Below, in pieces: positions 1 through 8,636 of a stretch of DNA of 64,000 bases. Within the stretch, counting starts at the first letter, position 1. Every line of letters starts with the position of its first letter. The notes beneath the pieces are model-generated. The model worked only from the letters and a program-made list of their open reading frames with translations, did not search any database and was not told the DNA's origin. The stretch comes from Candidatus Zipacnadum vermilionense (GTDB lineage: Bacteria > Armatimonadota > Zipacnadia > Zipacnadales > Zipacnadaceae). The stretch lies in NCBI GenBank assembly GCA_029821755.1, contig JALGSV010000010.1, forward strand, positions 57,120 through 121,119, given 5' to 3'. The position numbers and the translations under genes were made by a program.

Positions 1-1
1 C

Positions 2-619
2 GAGAGCCCGGACTTCACCGAACTGGAGGAACTGGCCGGGGATCACCTTTCCCACCTGCACTTCGCTCGCGATCTGGGGGAGGCGGGCGAGTTCGTGCCC
101 GGCTCCGATTACGTGCTGGTGCTCGCCGCCCACCTGTGCCATGCCTCCGAGGCCCAGATGCTGGCCGTGCGCGCCAACTCGAACGCCACCTGGGTGCTGC
201 TACAAGGCGACGCCGACGGCGTACTCCCCTCCTGGGCCCGCGGTCTCCAGTTCGACCATCGACTTCACTGTGGATACGACTCATCTGCGCCCTGCCCTTC
301 TTCGCCAATGCGGTTCTCCTCCCACTTACTGCGCGTAGGTTCCCTCGCCCTCAACACGCGCAGCGGCGAGCTCGAAGTCGGCGACCGCACCGTCCAGCTC
401 ACCCCGCGTGAGTGCCGCCTGCTCAGCGTCTTCCTCAGCCGCCCCAACGAGGTGCTGAAGAAGGAGGAGCTGATGGAGGGCTGCTGGGGCGAGACCAATC
501 ACCACATCAATCTCGTCCAGGTGACGATCCGCCGCCTACGCCAGAAGCTATCCGCACTGGCCGATACCTCCGATCTGATCGAGAACTGTCGGGGCTTCGG
601 CTACAAGCTGAACGCCTAG
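2..619 (+). CDS. Winged-helix (OmpR/PhoB-type) transcriptional regulator, 5' end outside the window
   Basis: The frame is open to the left edge, so the N-terminus is missing. The last ~95 residues form a Trans_reg_C winged helix: a beta strand ending in the LTPRECRLLSVFL helix, then the recognition-helix region LVQVTIRRLRQKL and the closing GFGYKLNA wing. The visible N-terminal part (EFVPGSDYVLVLAAHL) looks like the end of a receiver-like fold, but the phosphoacceptor region is not in view and may be degenerate. It sits just upstream of a rightward polysaccharide locus and is probably its regulator (inference). The ~130 bp gap to the sugar transferase holds no convincing terminator. Confidence 0.85.
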   Translation, partial: ESPDFTELEELAGDHLSHLHFARDLGEAGEFVPGSDYVLVLAAHLCHASEAQMLAVRANSNATWVLLQGDADGVLPSWARGLQFDHRLHCGYDSSAPCPSSPMRFSSHLLRVGSLALNTRSGELEVGDRTVQLTPRECRLLSVFLSRPNEVLKKEELMEGCWGETNHHINLVQVTIRRLRQKLSALADTSDLIENCRGFGYKLNA

Positions 620-750
620 ATACGGCAGGCCCGACGGTTCTCCGGCGAGGCCGCGTCGCGCGGCCTGCAATGAGGGTCGCGGGCCGGGAGGCCGGCCCCT
701 CCGCTCCTGAAGGTTACAGCCCGCCCCAAGTCGAATCACCCTCCTCGGCC

Positions 751-1344
751 ATGTACCTGCGTTACGGCAAGCGCCTTCTCGATTTCACTGTCGCGCTAGT
801 GTCCCTGCCTTTCCTGCTTCTGCCGGGGGCCTTGCTGGCCGTCGCCGTTTGGGCCGGCTCCGGACGCCCAGTCTTCTACCGCCAGGAGCGCGTGGGCCGG
901 GGCGGGAAGCCCTTCCGCATCGCCAAGTTCCGCACCATGGTCGTGCGCGCTCCCGGCGACAGCACCGTTACCGTCGCCGGCGACACCCGCATGACTTCGG
1001 TCGGCCGCTTCCTGCGCCGCTGCAAGCTGGACGAGCTGCCGCAGTTGTGGAACGTCTTGGTCGGCGACATGAGCCTGGTCGGCCCCCGCCCGGACGTCCC
1101 CGGCTACGCCGACCGCCTGCAGGGCGAGGCCCGGCGCGTGCTGGAGTTGCGCCCCGGGATCACCGGCCCCGCCACCCTCGCTTACCGCAACGAGGAAGAC
1201 ATCCTCTCCCACCAACCCGATCCGGTGCGGTATAATGACGAGGTCATCTGGCCGGACAAGGTCCGGCTGAACCTGGAGTACCTCGACGCCGCGAGCCTGG
1301 GGAAGGACCTGGGCTACGTGTGGCGGACCGCCCTGGGAAAATAG
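751..1344 (+). CDS. Bacterial sugar transferase (monotopic phosphoglycosyl transferase)
   Basis: A protein of 198 aa. It has one N-terminal hydrophobic segment (residues 11-34), then the family signatures ERVGRGGKPFRIAKFRTM (47-63), RRCKLDELPQLWNVL (89-103) and GDMSLVGPRPD (105-115). This is the compact PglC/WcaJ-C-terminal type, which moves a sugar-1-phosphate from a UDP-sugar to undecaprenyl phosphate at the inner membrane and so starts a glycan repeat unit. I start it at ATG 751; the reading frame stays open further upstream but there overlaps the regulator gene and has no family similarity. A DegT aminotransferase that could make an amino-sugar substrate follows 45 bp downstream. Confidence 0.93.
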   Translation: MYLRYGKRLLDFTVALVSLPFLLLPGALLAVAVWAGSGRPVFYRQERVGRGGKPFRIAKFRTMVVRAPGDSTVTVAGDTRMTSVGRFLRRCKLDELPQLWNVLVGDMSLVGPRPDVPGYADRLQGEARRVLELRPGITGPATLAYRNEEDILSHQPDPVRYNDEVIWPDKVRLNLEYLDAASLGKDLGYVWRTALGK

Positions 1345-1378
1345 CGCAGGAGCGCGGGCGAAAAGCCCGCCCCCTGCG
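1345..1378. repeat. GC-rich extragenic hairpin
   Basis: Nested inverted repeat between the sugar transferase stop and the next gene. The outer arms are CGCAGG/CCTGCG and the inner arms GCGGGC/GCCCGC around a GAAAA loop. There is no T-run, so it is more likely an extragenic palindrome than a terminator. The core GCGGGC-n-GAAAGCCCGCCCC resembles the right arm of the long inverted repeat at 12912-12998. Confidence 0.6.
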
Positions 1379-1389
1379 AAGAAGACACC

Positions 1390-2532
1390 ATGCCCCTCCC
1401 GCTCTCCCAACCTGATCTGACCGACGCCGAGATCACCGCGGTCCTGGAGGTCCTGCGCTCACCCCGCCTGGCGCTGGGACCCAAGGTCACCGCGTTCGAG
1501 CAGGCCCTGGCCGACTACTCCGGCTGCCGCTTTGGCGTGGCCGTCAACAGTGGCACCAGCGCTCTGCACCTGATCGTCCGTGCCCTGGGGATCGGCGAGG
1601 GCGACGAGGTCCTCACCACCCCCTTCAGCTTCGTCGCCTCCGCCAACTGCATCCTGTTCGAGCGTGCCGTCCCGGTCTTCGTGGACATTGATCCGATCAC
1701 CCTGAACCTCGATGTTGACCGCGTCGAAGCCGCCATCACTCCCCGCACCCGTGCCATTCTGGCCGTGGACATCTTCGGCCGGCCCGCGGACTGGGCACGC
1801 CTACAGGAGATCTCCCGCCGCCACGGTCTGCTGCTCATCGAGGACTCTTGCGAAGCGATTGGGGCCCGCTATCGCCAGCCGGACGGGGCCTGGGCCCGCT
1901 GCGGCTCCCTGGCCGACGCCGGCTGCTTCGCCTTCTACCCCAACAAGCAGATGACCACCGGCGAGGGCGGCATGATCGTCACCGACAACGAGGAAACCGC
2001 CCGCCTGTGCCGGAGCATGTCCAACCAGGGGCGCGACGAGGGCGCCGGCTGGCTGCAGCATGCTCGTTTGGGCTATAACTACCGCCTCTCCGACCTCAAC
2101 TGCGCCCTGGGGATTGCCCAGCTTCAGCGCCTGCCGGAGATGCTGGCGGCCCGCGCGCAGGTGGCCACCTGGTACAACGAGGCCCTGGCCGACCTGCCCC
2201 AGATCGAGACCCCCGCCGAGCGCGAGGGCGAGGAGATCAGTTGGTTCGTCTACGTCGTGCGCCTCACTGAGGGCCACACTCGCGCCGACCGCGACGCCGT
2301 CCTGGCCCACCTGCGCGCGCGGGAAATCGGTTGCAGCGACTACTTCACGCCCATCCATCTGCAGCCGTATCTCCGGGAGCAACTGAGCCACGCCCCGGGC
2401 GACTTCCCCGTCACCGAGAGCGTCTCCGCCCGTACGGTCGCCCTACCTTTCTACAACCGCCTGACCCGGGAGCAGGTTGCCGAGGTGTCGGCGGCGCTGC
2501 AGGAGGGGCTGGCTACCCGGAGCCCCCGATGA
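1390..2532 (+). CDS. DegT/DnrJ/EryC1/StrS family sugar aminotransferase
   Basis: A PLP-dependent aminotransferase of 380 aa, the normal length for the family. It has NSGTSALHL (phosphate loop, 53-61), EDSCEAIGA (Asp152, contacts the PLP ring nitrogen) and AFYPNKQMTTGEGG with the Schiff-base Lys186. Such enzymes aminate nucleotide-linked keto sugars, giving the amino sugar used by the neighbouring phosphoglycosyl transferase; similar pairs occur in bacillosamine-type loci. The exact substrate cannot be read from sequence. Its stop overlaps the next start as ATGA, suggesting translational coupling to the VanZ-like gene. Confidence 0.93.
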   Translation: MPLPLSQPDLTDAEITAVLEVLRSPRLALGPKVTAFEQALADYSGCRFGVAVNSGTSALHLIVRALGIGEGDEVLTTPFSFVASANCILFERAVPVFVDIDPITLNLDVDRVEAAITPRTRAILAVDIFGRPADWARLQEISRRHGLLLIEDSCEAIGARYRQPDGAWARCGSLADAGCFAFYPNKQMTTGEGGMIVTDNEETARLCRSMSNQGRDEGAGWLQHARLGYNYRLSDLNCALGIAQLQRLPEMLAARAQVATWYNEALADLPQIETPAEREGEEISWFVYVVRLTEGHTRADRDAVLAHLRAREIGCSDYFTPIHLQPYLREQLSHAPGDFPVTESVSARTVALPFYNRLTREQVAEVSAALQEGLATRSPR

Positions 2533-3008
2533 GGCGCGGGCTGTCGGCGCTGGCGCCCGTCGCGGCCTGGCTGGGCCTCATCGCCTTGTGGTCCAGCGGG
2601 GTCGGCGCGCATGACCACATCACCCGTTGGGTGATCGAGCGCCTGGGCGGCTGGTTCCCCGGCTTGTGGTCCGACACCGCCGCCTGCGCCCACCTCTCCA
2701 ACGCTCTGTGGGACCTGCGCAAGCCGGCGCACCTGCTCGAGTACGCCGTCCTGGCGCTGCTTACCTACCGCGCCGCGGCCATACTCACCTCGGCGAGTCG
2801 CCGGCGCCTAGCCGTCACGGCGGTAGTTTTCTGCAGTCTGGTCGGTGCGCTGGACGAACTCCACCAATCCCTCGACCCGATTCGCACCGGCCTCCCCACC
2901 GACGCGCTGGTGGACGTCCTGGGCGCAGTGCTAGGCCTGGCCTGCGGCGCGTTGGTGAGGCGCTGGCGGGATACGCGCCGACGATCATGCTCCCCCTCCT
3001 CCACATAG
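2529..3008 (+). CDS. VanZ-like membrane protein
   Basis: A 159-aa protein with about four hydrophobic segments. The family hallmark is DLRKPAHLLEYAVLALL around residues 60-75, with a later ALDELHQSLDPIRTGLPTDAL block: the conserved E/H-rich core of VanZ proteins followed by an R-x-G-x-x-x-D-x-x-x-D-like segment. VanZ proteins have poorly known roles in envelope biology and are common in exopolysaccharide loci. The start ATG overlaps the previous stop by 4 bases and the end overlaps lipB by 22 bases, so the three genes are probably cotranscribed. Confidence 0.85.
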   Translation: MRRGLSALAPVAAWLGLIALWSSGVGAHDHITRWVIERLGGWFPGLWSDTAACAHLSNALWDLRKPAHLLEYAVLALLTYRAAAILTSASRRRLAVTAVVFCSLVGALDELHQSLDPIRTGLPTDALVDVLGAVLGLACGALVRRWRDTRRRSCSPSST

Positions 3009-3679
3009 CCGACCTGGCGTGTCGTGACTTCGCGCAAGTCCGAGGCCTGCAGGAGCGCCTGGTGCAGGCGCGCCGGGCGGGGCGGATTCCGGACACCCTG
3101 CTGTTCTGCTCCCACCCCCCCGTCGTAACCGCCGGCCGCGCCACTACCCCCGCCGAGCTCGCCGCCGCCCACCCGGCCCTGGAGGCCGCCGGGATTCCCC
3201 TCCTCCGCTGCGAGCGCGGGGGGCAGCTCACCTACCACAACCCCGGCCAGGTCATTCTCTACCCTATCGTCCGGCTGGAGGGCGCCGAGCGCGATCTGCA
3301 CGCCTTCCAGCACGGCCTGGAGGAGACGACCCTCGCGGCGCTGGCGGAGGCCGGCGTCACCGCGGCTCGGCGCAAGGGGTACCCTGGCGTCTGGATGGGC
3401 TCCGCCAAGCTCGCCTCCCTGGGGATCGCGGTGCGCGGCTGGGTCACCTGGCACGGCCTGGCGCTCAATCTGGAGGGCGACCTTTCCCCCTTCCGTCTCT
3501 TCGATCCCTGCGGAATCAGCGCCCTAACCGTAACGTCTCTGGAGGTGGAGAGGGGCGTTGCGCCGAATCGCCGGCGGCTGCAGGAACTGCTGGCCGCCGC
3601 CTTTTGTCACCACTTCCGGCGTGAAGGCTGCTGGGTCCCGGCGGAGGAGATCTGCTCCGAAGAAGTGCACGTCGGCTAG
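2987..3679 (+). CDS. lipB: Octanoyl-[acyl-carrier protein]-protein N-octanoyltransferase
   Basis: A protein of 230 aa that transfers octanoate from acyl-ACP to the lipoyl domains of 2-oxoacid dehydrogenases and GcvH, the first step of endogenous lipoate synthesis in the cytosol. It has RGGQLTYHNPGQ (77-88), Lys141 in GSAKLASLGI, and FDPCGI with the acyl-accepting Cys175. The position equivalent to the usual Gly in TYHGPGQ is Asn, an unusual but conservative change. The chosen start ATG lies inside the end of the VanZ-like gene. lipA is not in the window, so the location inside a glycan locus is probably incidental. A strong terminator follows. Confidence 0.95.
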   Translation: MLPLLHIADLACRDFAQVRGLQERLVQARRAGRIPDTLLFCSHPPVVTAGRATTPAELAAAHPALEAAGIPLLRCERGGQLTYHNPGQVILYPIVRLEGAERDLHAFQHGLEETTLAALAEAGVTAARRKGYPGVWMGSAKLASLGIAVRGWVTWHGLALNLEGDLSPFRLFDPCGISALTVTSLEVERGVAPNRRRLQELLAAAFCHHFRREGCWVPAEEICSEEVHVG

Positions 3680-3725
3680 GAACCTCTGCCGCCGGTAATG
3701 TGTCATAAACAACAGTTGCCGACCG

Positions 3726-3757
3726 GGCCCGTCCTCATCGGGACGGGCCTTGTTATC
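3726..3757 (+). terminator. Rho-independent terminator after lipB
   Basis: Perfect 9-bp stem GGCCCGTCC/GGACGGGCC with loop TCATCG, followed by TTGTTATC. It ends the sugar transferase-lipB transcription unit. Confidence 0.75.
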
Positions 3758-3783
3758 GTCATCAAGCGCAGGGAGGAGCGCCA

Positions 3784-4485
3784 GTGGCCACCGCAGTAGA
3801 CAGCGCCGTCGTGCCTTCGCCGCCACGAGGGCTGCCTGCGGCCTGGGGGATTCACCTTGGGTTGTTGCTGCTGGCAGGTTCGGCCTTGTATAGCAGGCAG
3901 ATACCCCCGCTGCACCTCAAGCAGATCGGGGTGCTGGGCGTGGTGGGGCTGGCGTTGATAATCTGGGCGGCACTAGACAGCCGCCGCACCTATCTCGCCC
4001 GGGGTCTGCGCTTGCTCATGGGCCTGGCGGCGGCGCTGCTCTTCGGCTTGGCCCACGCGCCCCGCGCCATGTCCTGGGTGGCGGAGGGCAGCACCCGCGA
4101 CCTGCTGGAGTACCTGCAGGTGAACCTGGGCACCCTCGCGATTCTCGTGCTCTTCCTGTCCTGGCTGGCCTACTACGCCACGGGCGGGGAGCGTTCTCGC
4201 CCGCCCGCCCCGCTGCGTCCCGCGGCATTGGCGACGGGCGGCCTTATCGTCTTTCTCGCGCTGTTCGCGTATGTCGCGCTCTTTAACATGTACGGACGCA
4301 AGGGCGACCTGGGTACCGGCCTGGTGATCTTCCAGGCCTTGCAGTTCATGGCCCTGCTCGCGGCGGTGTTGGGTAGCTCCGGCGGACCCCTAGTCCGCCG
4401 CGCCCCGGCCTACTATCTGGGGGCGGCCCTGCTCGGAGTCGCCGCCCTGAGCTTGCTGGCGCTGAAGGCGGGTGCCCTCGGATGA
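3784..4485 (+). CDS. Polytopic inner-membrane protein of unknown function
   Basis: A 233-aa, mostly hydrophobic protein with about six predicted membrane segments (near residues 22-36, 48-63, 75-90, 112-130, 150-170 and 180-230), some broken by short charged loops. I recognise no family. It starts at GTG, with a GGAGG ribosome site 6 bases upstream (GGGAGGAGCGCCA). Its stop overlaps the O-antigen ligase start as ATGA, which points to a joint role in glycan polymerisation, ligation or export (inference). Confidence 0.8.
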   Translation: MATAVDSAVVPSPPRGLPAAWGIHLGLLLLAGSALYSRQIPPLHLKQIGVLGVVGLALIIWAALDSRRTYLARGLRLLMGLAAALLFGLAHAPRAMSWVAEGSTRDLLEYLQVNLGTLAILVLFLSWLAYYATGGERSRPPAPLRPAALATGGLIVFLALFAYVALFNMYGRKGDLGTGLVIFQALQFMALLAAVLGSSGGPLVRRAPAYYLGAALLGVAALSLLALKAGALG

Positions 4486-5786
4486 GCGCCGCACCGCTGC
4501 GCAAGCCCTCCGCCCCCTTGCCCGACTGGGCCTTCTACGCCGCCCTGGTCATCATCTTCCTGTCGCCGTCTCAGTTGGCCTACCCGATCACCAAGAAGGA
4601 CGGCCCCTTCATCGGGTATGCCGATGTGCTGGCCGGGCTGGTTTGTCTGGTGGCCTTCGTCGCGGTGCTGGTCCGCCGCAACTGGGGTGACCTCGCCCCG
4701 GCGCCGCTCGCGGCCTGGGCCCTGCTGGTGCTACTCGCGCTCTCGGTCAGCCAGGCCGTGCACCCCCAGAGCGCGGTCATCGAGACCATCCAGTGGGGCC
4801 TGTACCTGATCGCCGTCTACATGCTCTTTGCCAACGTGTTGACCGACCGTCGGCGGATCCGGATTGCGTTGCTGGCTCTGGCGGCCTCCACCACGCTTGT
4901 GGTAGTATGGGCCTTCTGGCAGTACCTGCGGGAGTCCGACCCGGCCCAAGTCTGCGCGGGTTTCACCAACCGCAACACCTACAGCGCCTTCCTGGCCGTC
5001 GTCTTGCCGCTGTTGCTGGGAGGAGCCCTGCACGCCAGCCGTCGGGCCCAGCGGCTCTGGTGGCTGGTCGTGGTGGCTCTGGGGCTGGTGACCATGCTCT
5101 CCGGCCCGCTGATCTGGATCACGATCCTGGCCCTGGCGCTGGTGGCGTTCACCGTCCCCGGCGTCCGGCGCTGGGCGACTCTGGCCGTACTGGCCGGATT
5201 CGTTGCGGCCATGCCCTGGGCCCTGCCGCGCAACTACGAGGCGGCGGTTACCGAGCAGCTCAACCCGTACGAGTCGGTCGTGCTGCACGCTCTATTCGGG
5301 CAGGAGAGCAAGTCCGCCGTGGTCGTGAAGAAGCGCTGGCTGGAGTGGGCCCCAGCCCTGCGCATGCTCAGCGCCAACCCGGTCCTGGGCGTCGGCGCCG
5401 GGAACTACCAGGCCAACATCGGCCAGTACTATGAGGGTAGCCAGAGTGGCGCCCTCACCGGAGCTACGCTGCCCAACGTCAAGAAGAGCGAACCTGACAG
5501 CAACAACTTGTACCTGGTCATCGCCGGTTCGCTAGGCTTCTGCGGGCTGGCGGCCCTGCTGGGGGTCCTCGGGTATTTCTGGCGATGCAGCCGTCGGCTG
5601 CTCCCGGCGGCGCATGACCGTCTCGGCCGGGGCCTGGCCGCCGGCCTCCCGGCGGCGATGCTAGCCCTGGTGGTAGGCAACCTATTCACCGCCATGTTTG
5701 TCAGAGGACTGAGCCTGGTGCTTATCTTGCTCTTCGCTCTGGCCTACGTCGCATCGAAGCTCTGGCTCGAGGCGAAATCCGGGTAG
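4482..5786 (+). CDS. O-antigen ligase / polymerase family membrane protein
   Basis: A 434-aa integral membrane protein with about ten membrane spans and one larger periplasmic loop (roughly residues 250-350). The loop carries the Wzy_C-like signature LSANPVLGVGAGNYQANIG and a following SEPDSNNLYLVIAGSLG segment, as in WaaL/Wzy proteins. These enzymes join or polymerise undecaprenyl-linked glycans on the outer face of the inner membrane. Ligase and polymerase cannot be separated by sequence alone. It is coupled by ATGA to the upstream membrane protein. Confidence 0.85.
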   Translation: MSAAPLRKPSAPLPDWAFYAALVIIFLSPSQLAYPITKKDGPFIGYADVLAGLVCLVAFVAVLVRRNWGDLAPAPLAAWALLVLLALSVSQAVHPQSAVIETIQWGLYLIAVYMLFANVLTDRRRIRIALLALAASTTLVVVWAFWQYLRESDPAQVCAGFTNRNTYSAFLAVVLPLLLGGALHASRRAQRLWWLVVVALGLVTMLSGPLIWITILALALVAFTVPGVRRWATLAVLAGFVAAMPWALPRNYEAAVTEQLNPYESVVLHALFGQESKSAVVVKKRWLEWAPALRMLSANPVLGVGAGNYQANIGQYYEGSQSGALTGATLPNVKKSEPDSNNLYLVIAGSLGFCGLAALLGVLGYFWRCSRRLLPAAHDRLGRGLAAGLPAAMLALVVGNLFTAMFVRGLSLVLILLFALAYVASKLWLEAKSG

Positions 5787-5857
5787 CCCGCACCGGCCAA
5801 ATCAGAACAAGCCGTCTGTATGGCTCTCGCGACTCTCTCTCGAAGAAAGGGTTCAAC

Positions 5858-6418
5858 ATGTGGAAACTAACTCTCGCCCTGATCGTATCACTCGTCCTGG
5901 GCGTGGTGCTGGTCAATGCCGCTGGCGCCGTCACCCTCGTCTTTGAGGGCGAAAACTACTCGTGGATCAAGCCCACCATGACGGTCGGCACCGGCGACTT
6001 CAAGGGGAACGACTCTGGCGGCCACGTGTACATCAAGCTGCGACGCCCCCACGCCGAGAACGAGACCGGCCCCGGCGACGACGGTAACACGACTTACAAG
6101 GTCTACGTGCCTGTGGCGGAGGACTATACGCTCTGGAGCCTGGTGCGCTGGTATGATGGCTGCGGCAACTCCTTCTTCACCCTGGTCGACGACATGTCCC
6201 CGGAAACCCCAGCCTACATCACCGACGCGCGCTACCAGGAGTGGCACTGGGTCAAGGGTAAGAAGTTCCATCTCACCGTGGGCTGGCACCTCATCCGCTT
6301 CCAGAACCGCGAGGACGGCGCCAAGCTCGATCAGTTCTTGATCACCACCGCCGACGAGTTTACTCCGACCCGCCGCATGCCCGAGACCTCCGCATACCTC
6401 TGGCGGCCGTCGGAGTAG
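5858..6418 (+). CDS. Secreted beta-sandwich protein, possibly carbohydrate-binding
   Basis: A 186-aa protein with a clear signal peptide (MWKLTLALIVSLVLGVVLVNAAGA, cleavage near residue 24). The mature part starts VTLVFEGENYSW and includes GHVYIKLRRP, VPVAEDYTLWSLVRWYDG and GWHLIRFQNREDGAKLDQFLIT. This pattern of an N-terminal acidic patch and a C-terminal K/D-x-x-x-I/L strand recalls CBM6/CBM35-type modules that bind saccharides with calcium. The assignment rests on pattern only. A GAAAGGG ribosome site precedes the ATG. It lies between the ligase and two larger secreted proteins. Confidence 0.7.
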   Translation: MWKLTLALIVSLVLGVVLVNAAGAVTLVFEGENYSWIKPTMTVGTGDFKGNDSGGHVYIKLRRPHAENETGPGDDGNTTYKVYVPVAEDYTLWSLVRWYDGCGNSFFTLVDDMSPETPAYITDARYQEWHWVKGKKFHLTVGWHLIRFQNREDGAKLDQFLITTADEFTPTRRMPETSAYLWRPSE

Positions 6419-6437
6419 TAACACAGGCACGACTACC

Positions 6438-6461
6438 GGCACAGGGACAGGCACAGGGACA
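6438..6461. repeat. Tandem 12-mer, two copies
   Basis: GGCACAGGGACA occurs twice head to tail, followed by a loosely repetitive CGACGGCAACGG stretch up to about 6500. Simple-sequence intergenic DNA with no evident function. Confidence 0.6.
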
Positions 6462-6540
6462 GATTCAACGACGGCAACGGCGACAACGGCAGCAACAGTC
6501 CGATGTCGTTGTGCCTGATTTGCTCAGGGGTAGGTACAAC

Positions 6541-8634
6541 GTGAAAGACAGACCGCTTATCTTGTTGGTGCTCTGCTCGGCCCTCCTGGCCGGGCTGATC
6601 CTGCCTGCGTGGGCACAGCCCCCCCCTGCGGTGCCCACCGCGCCCGAAGTCGAGATCCCCGGCGTCGGCAAGCTGGAGATGCTCCCCGACATGGCCGACG
6701 GCGACTGGGTCTTCTTCGGCAAGCTCACCCCCGATGACCCCGAGGCCCTCAAGCTCACCGTCGCCTTGCTCTACAGCGAGAACGGCGACCACTATCAGCT
6801 CCGCCTGAGCGCCAAGGAGGCTCAGTTCTTCCTGGTGCGCGGCGGCAAAGCCCTCCCCCTGGGCCGTGCCGGTAATCCCGGGGCTCTGCTCCAGGCCGGG
6901 CAGCTCACGGAGGTCTCCATCCGCCGCGATAGCTGGACCCTTTCCCTACTCCTCTCCGGCCGCCTGGTCTGCACGGCCCAGGACGCCATCCTGTCCGTCG
7001 GTGGCCTCGGCTATGCCCTCACCGGCGGCAAGCTCGCGGGCCCCATGCTCCAGTTCATCGGCGACATGGGCTTCTCCGACGACTTCATGCGCAGCAACGA
7101 GGAGCGCAGCCTGTGGAAGCCGATCACCGGCTCATGGCGGGAGGAGTCCCTCCGCATCGACCCCCAGGCCAGCACCATGCAGGAGACCAAGTCGGCCAAC
7201 GCTTTCAGCTACCTGGGCAAGCTTGCCCAGGGCCGCGCGCTGACCGCCGTCGGCTACTGGTTCTGGTCCGACTACCACGTAAGCGCCTCCGTGCGTCCCC
7301 TGGGCAAGAGCGTCTGCGGCCTGCTCGCCTACTACCAGGACCCCGATAACTATCTGGCCCTGCGTTGGACCCCCCGAGCCTCCTCCGCTCCCGACGGCAA
7401 CCGCCTACAACTTATCCAGCGCGTAGCTGGCGAGGAGCGCATCCTCGCCGAGACCCCCGGCGGTTTCCGCGCTGAGCAGTGGTATAGGCTAGGGATCAGC
7501 CTTTCCGATGGCTGGGTCCGGGCTTACCTGGACGACGAGGAGCGCCTCAGCGCCCGCAACGACGTTTTCCGCCAAGGCAAGTGCGGCCTGCTGGAAGAGG
7601 GCAAGGACGGCGTCAGCTTCGATGACGTCACCCTCAGCCCCTGGGGCTACTTCGCCGACGACTTCAGCGGCACCCAGCGCTGGGACGTGTCCTCGGGCAA
7701 ATGGGACCGCGCCAACAGCCGCTACACCGCCGCTGCCGCCGGCCTGCTGGTGGGGCCGCCGGTCCTCTGGTCTCACTACGCCGTCACCGCCGACACCCAC
7801 ACCGCCAAGGGCGCGGCCGGCGTGGTGCTGGGCTACGTGGATGCCAAGAACTACTGGCTGGTGCGCTACGCCCTCACCGGGGGCGGCGCCAAAGTCGAGC
7901 TGGTCCAGGTGCAGGACGGCGCTGCGAAAGTGCTGGCCTCGGCCCCTGTGGAACGTTCTTCAGGTCTGGCCCAGCAGGTGGGCGCCGAGGTCAACAACAA
8001 CCTGCTCACCGCCCACCTCGGCGGCAGCCGCCTCTTCCGCACGGTCCTCCCCGCCACGCCCGCCGGGCGCCTGGGCCTCTACAGCAGCAGCGGCGGCAAC
8101 TGGTTCAGCTTCGCCGAGTCCCAGCGCATCGGTCCGCCCCCTGCCGCCCACATCACCAAGGAGTTCCTGGACGACAAGACCCACTGGGAGATGGCCCAGT
8201 GGGCCACCCGTCGCTCCCCCTGGCTTATCCCCCCGGCCCTGCAAGTCGAGAAGGACGGCAACTTGATCCTGCGCGACTTCTCGACCCCGGCCGAATTTGG
8301 CAACAACATCTGGTGGTCGAAGGCTGACTACTACGGCGACAAGACCGTGTCCTTCAAGATTCCCTCCTTCGGGATCATGACCGGCACCGCCAAGGTGGTG
8401 CTCGACACCCATCCCGATGAGAATGGCACGCCCACCGGCGGCTACGCCCTGGCCTTGGGCACCAAGGCCGGCTCGAAGACGCTGGCCCTCGCCCTGACCG
8501 CCGGCGACCGCCCCCTCGGTGAGACGACGGTAGACCTGGACAAGGACGGATGCAAAGTGGATTACTCGCGCTACGGCCAGTACCTGCAGGTCCGCGTCAA
8601 CGACAAACTGGTGCTGCAGGCGGAGGTGAGCTAA
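6541..8634 (+). CDS. Large secreted protein with repeated concanavalin-A-like (LamG/DUF1080-type) modules
   Basis: About 697 aa. The signal peptide is VKDRPLILLVLCSALLAGL with an AWA-Q cleavage site. At least two similar modules open with DDF...W....G.W: DDFMRSNEERSLWKPITGSW and DDFSGTQRWDVSSGKWDRAN. Each continues with YQDPDNYLALRW or YVDAKNYWLVRY and closes with FDDVTLSPWG or an equivalent strand, as in LamG/DUF1080 beta-sandwiches that bind glycans. No catalytic set is visible. I prefer GTG 6541 (AGGGG ribosome site and an immediate signal peptide) over the in-frame GTG at 6511. Only 2 bp separate it from the next secreted protein. Confidence 0.8.
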   Translation: MKDRPLILLVLCSALLAGLILPAWAQPPPAVPTAPEVEIPGVGKLEMLPDMADGDWVFFGKLTPDDPEALKLTVALLYSENGDHYQLRLSAKEAQFFLVRGGKALPLGRAGNPGALLQAGQLTEVSIRRDSWTLSLLLSGRLVCTAQDAILSVGGLGYALTGGKLAGPMLQFIGDMGFSDDFMRSNEERSLWKPITGSWREESLRIDPQASTMQETKSANAFSYLGKLAQGRALTAVGYWFWSDYHVSASVRPLGKSVCGLLAYYQDPDNYLALRWTPRASSAPDGNRLQLIQRVAGEERILAETPGGFRAEQWYRLGISLSDGWVRAYLDDEERLSARNDVFRQGKCGLLEEGKDGVSFDDVTLSPWGYFADDFSGTQRWDVSSGKWDRANSRYTAAAAGLLVGPPVLWSHYAVTADTHTAKGAAGVVLGYVDAKNYWLVRYALTGGGAKVELVQVQDGAAKVLASAPVERSSGLAQQVGAEVNNNLLTAHLGGSRLFRTVLPATPAGRLGLYSSSGGNWFSFAESQRIGPPPAAHITKEFLDDKTHWEMAQWATRRSPWLIPPALQVEKDGNLILRDFSTPAEFGNNIWWSKADYYGDKTVSFKIPSFGIMTGTAKVVLDTHPDENGTPTGGYALALGTKAGSKTLALALTAGDRPLGETTVDLDKDGCKVDYSRYGQYLQVRVNDKLVLQAEVS

Positions 8635-8636
8635 CT

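Noticed and set aside
412..750. N-terminal extension of the sugar transferase frame
   Set aside because: The in-frame sequence before ATG 751 overlaps the regulator gene and has no family similarity; 198 aa is the right size for a compact phosphoglycosyl transferase.
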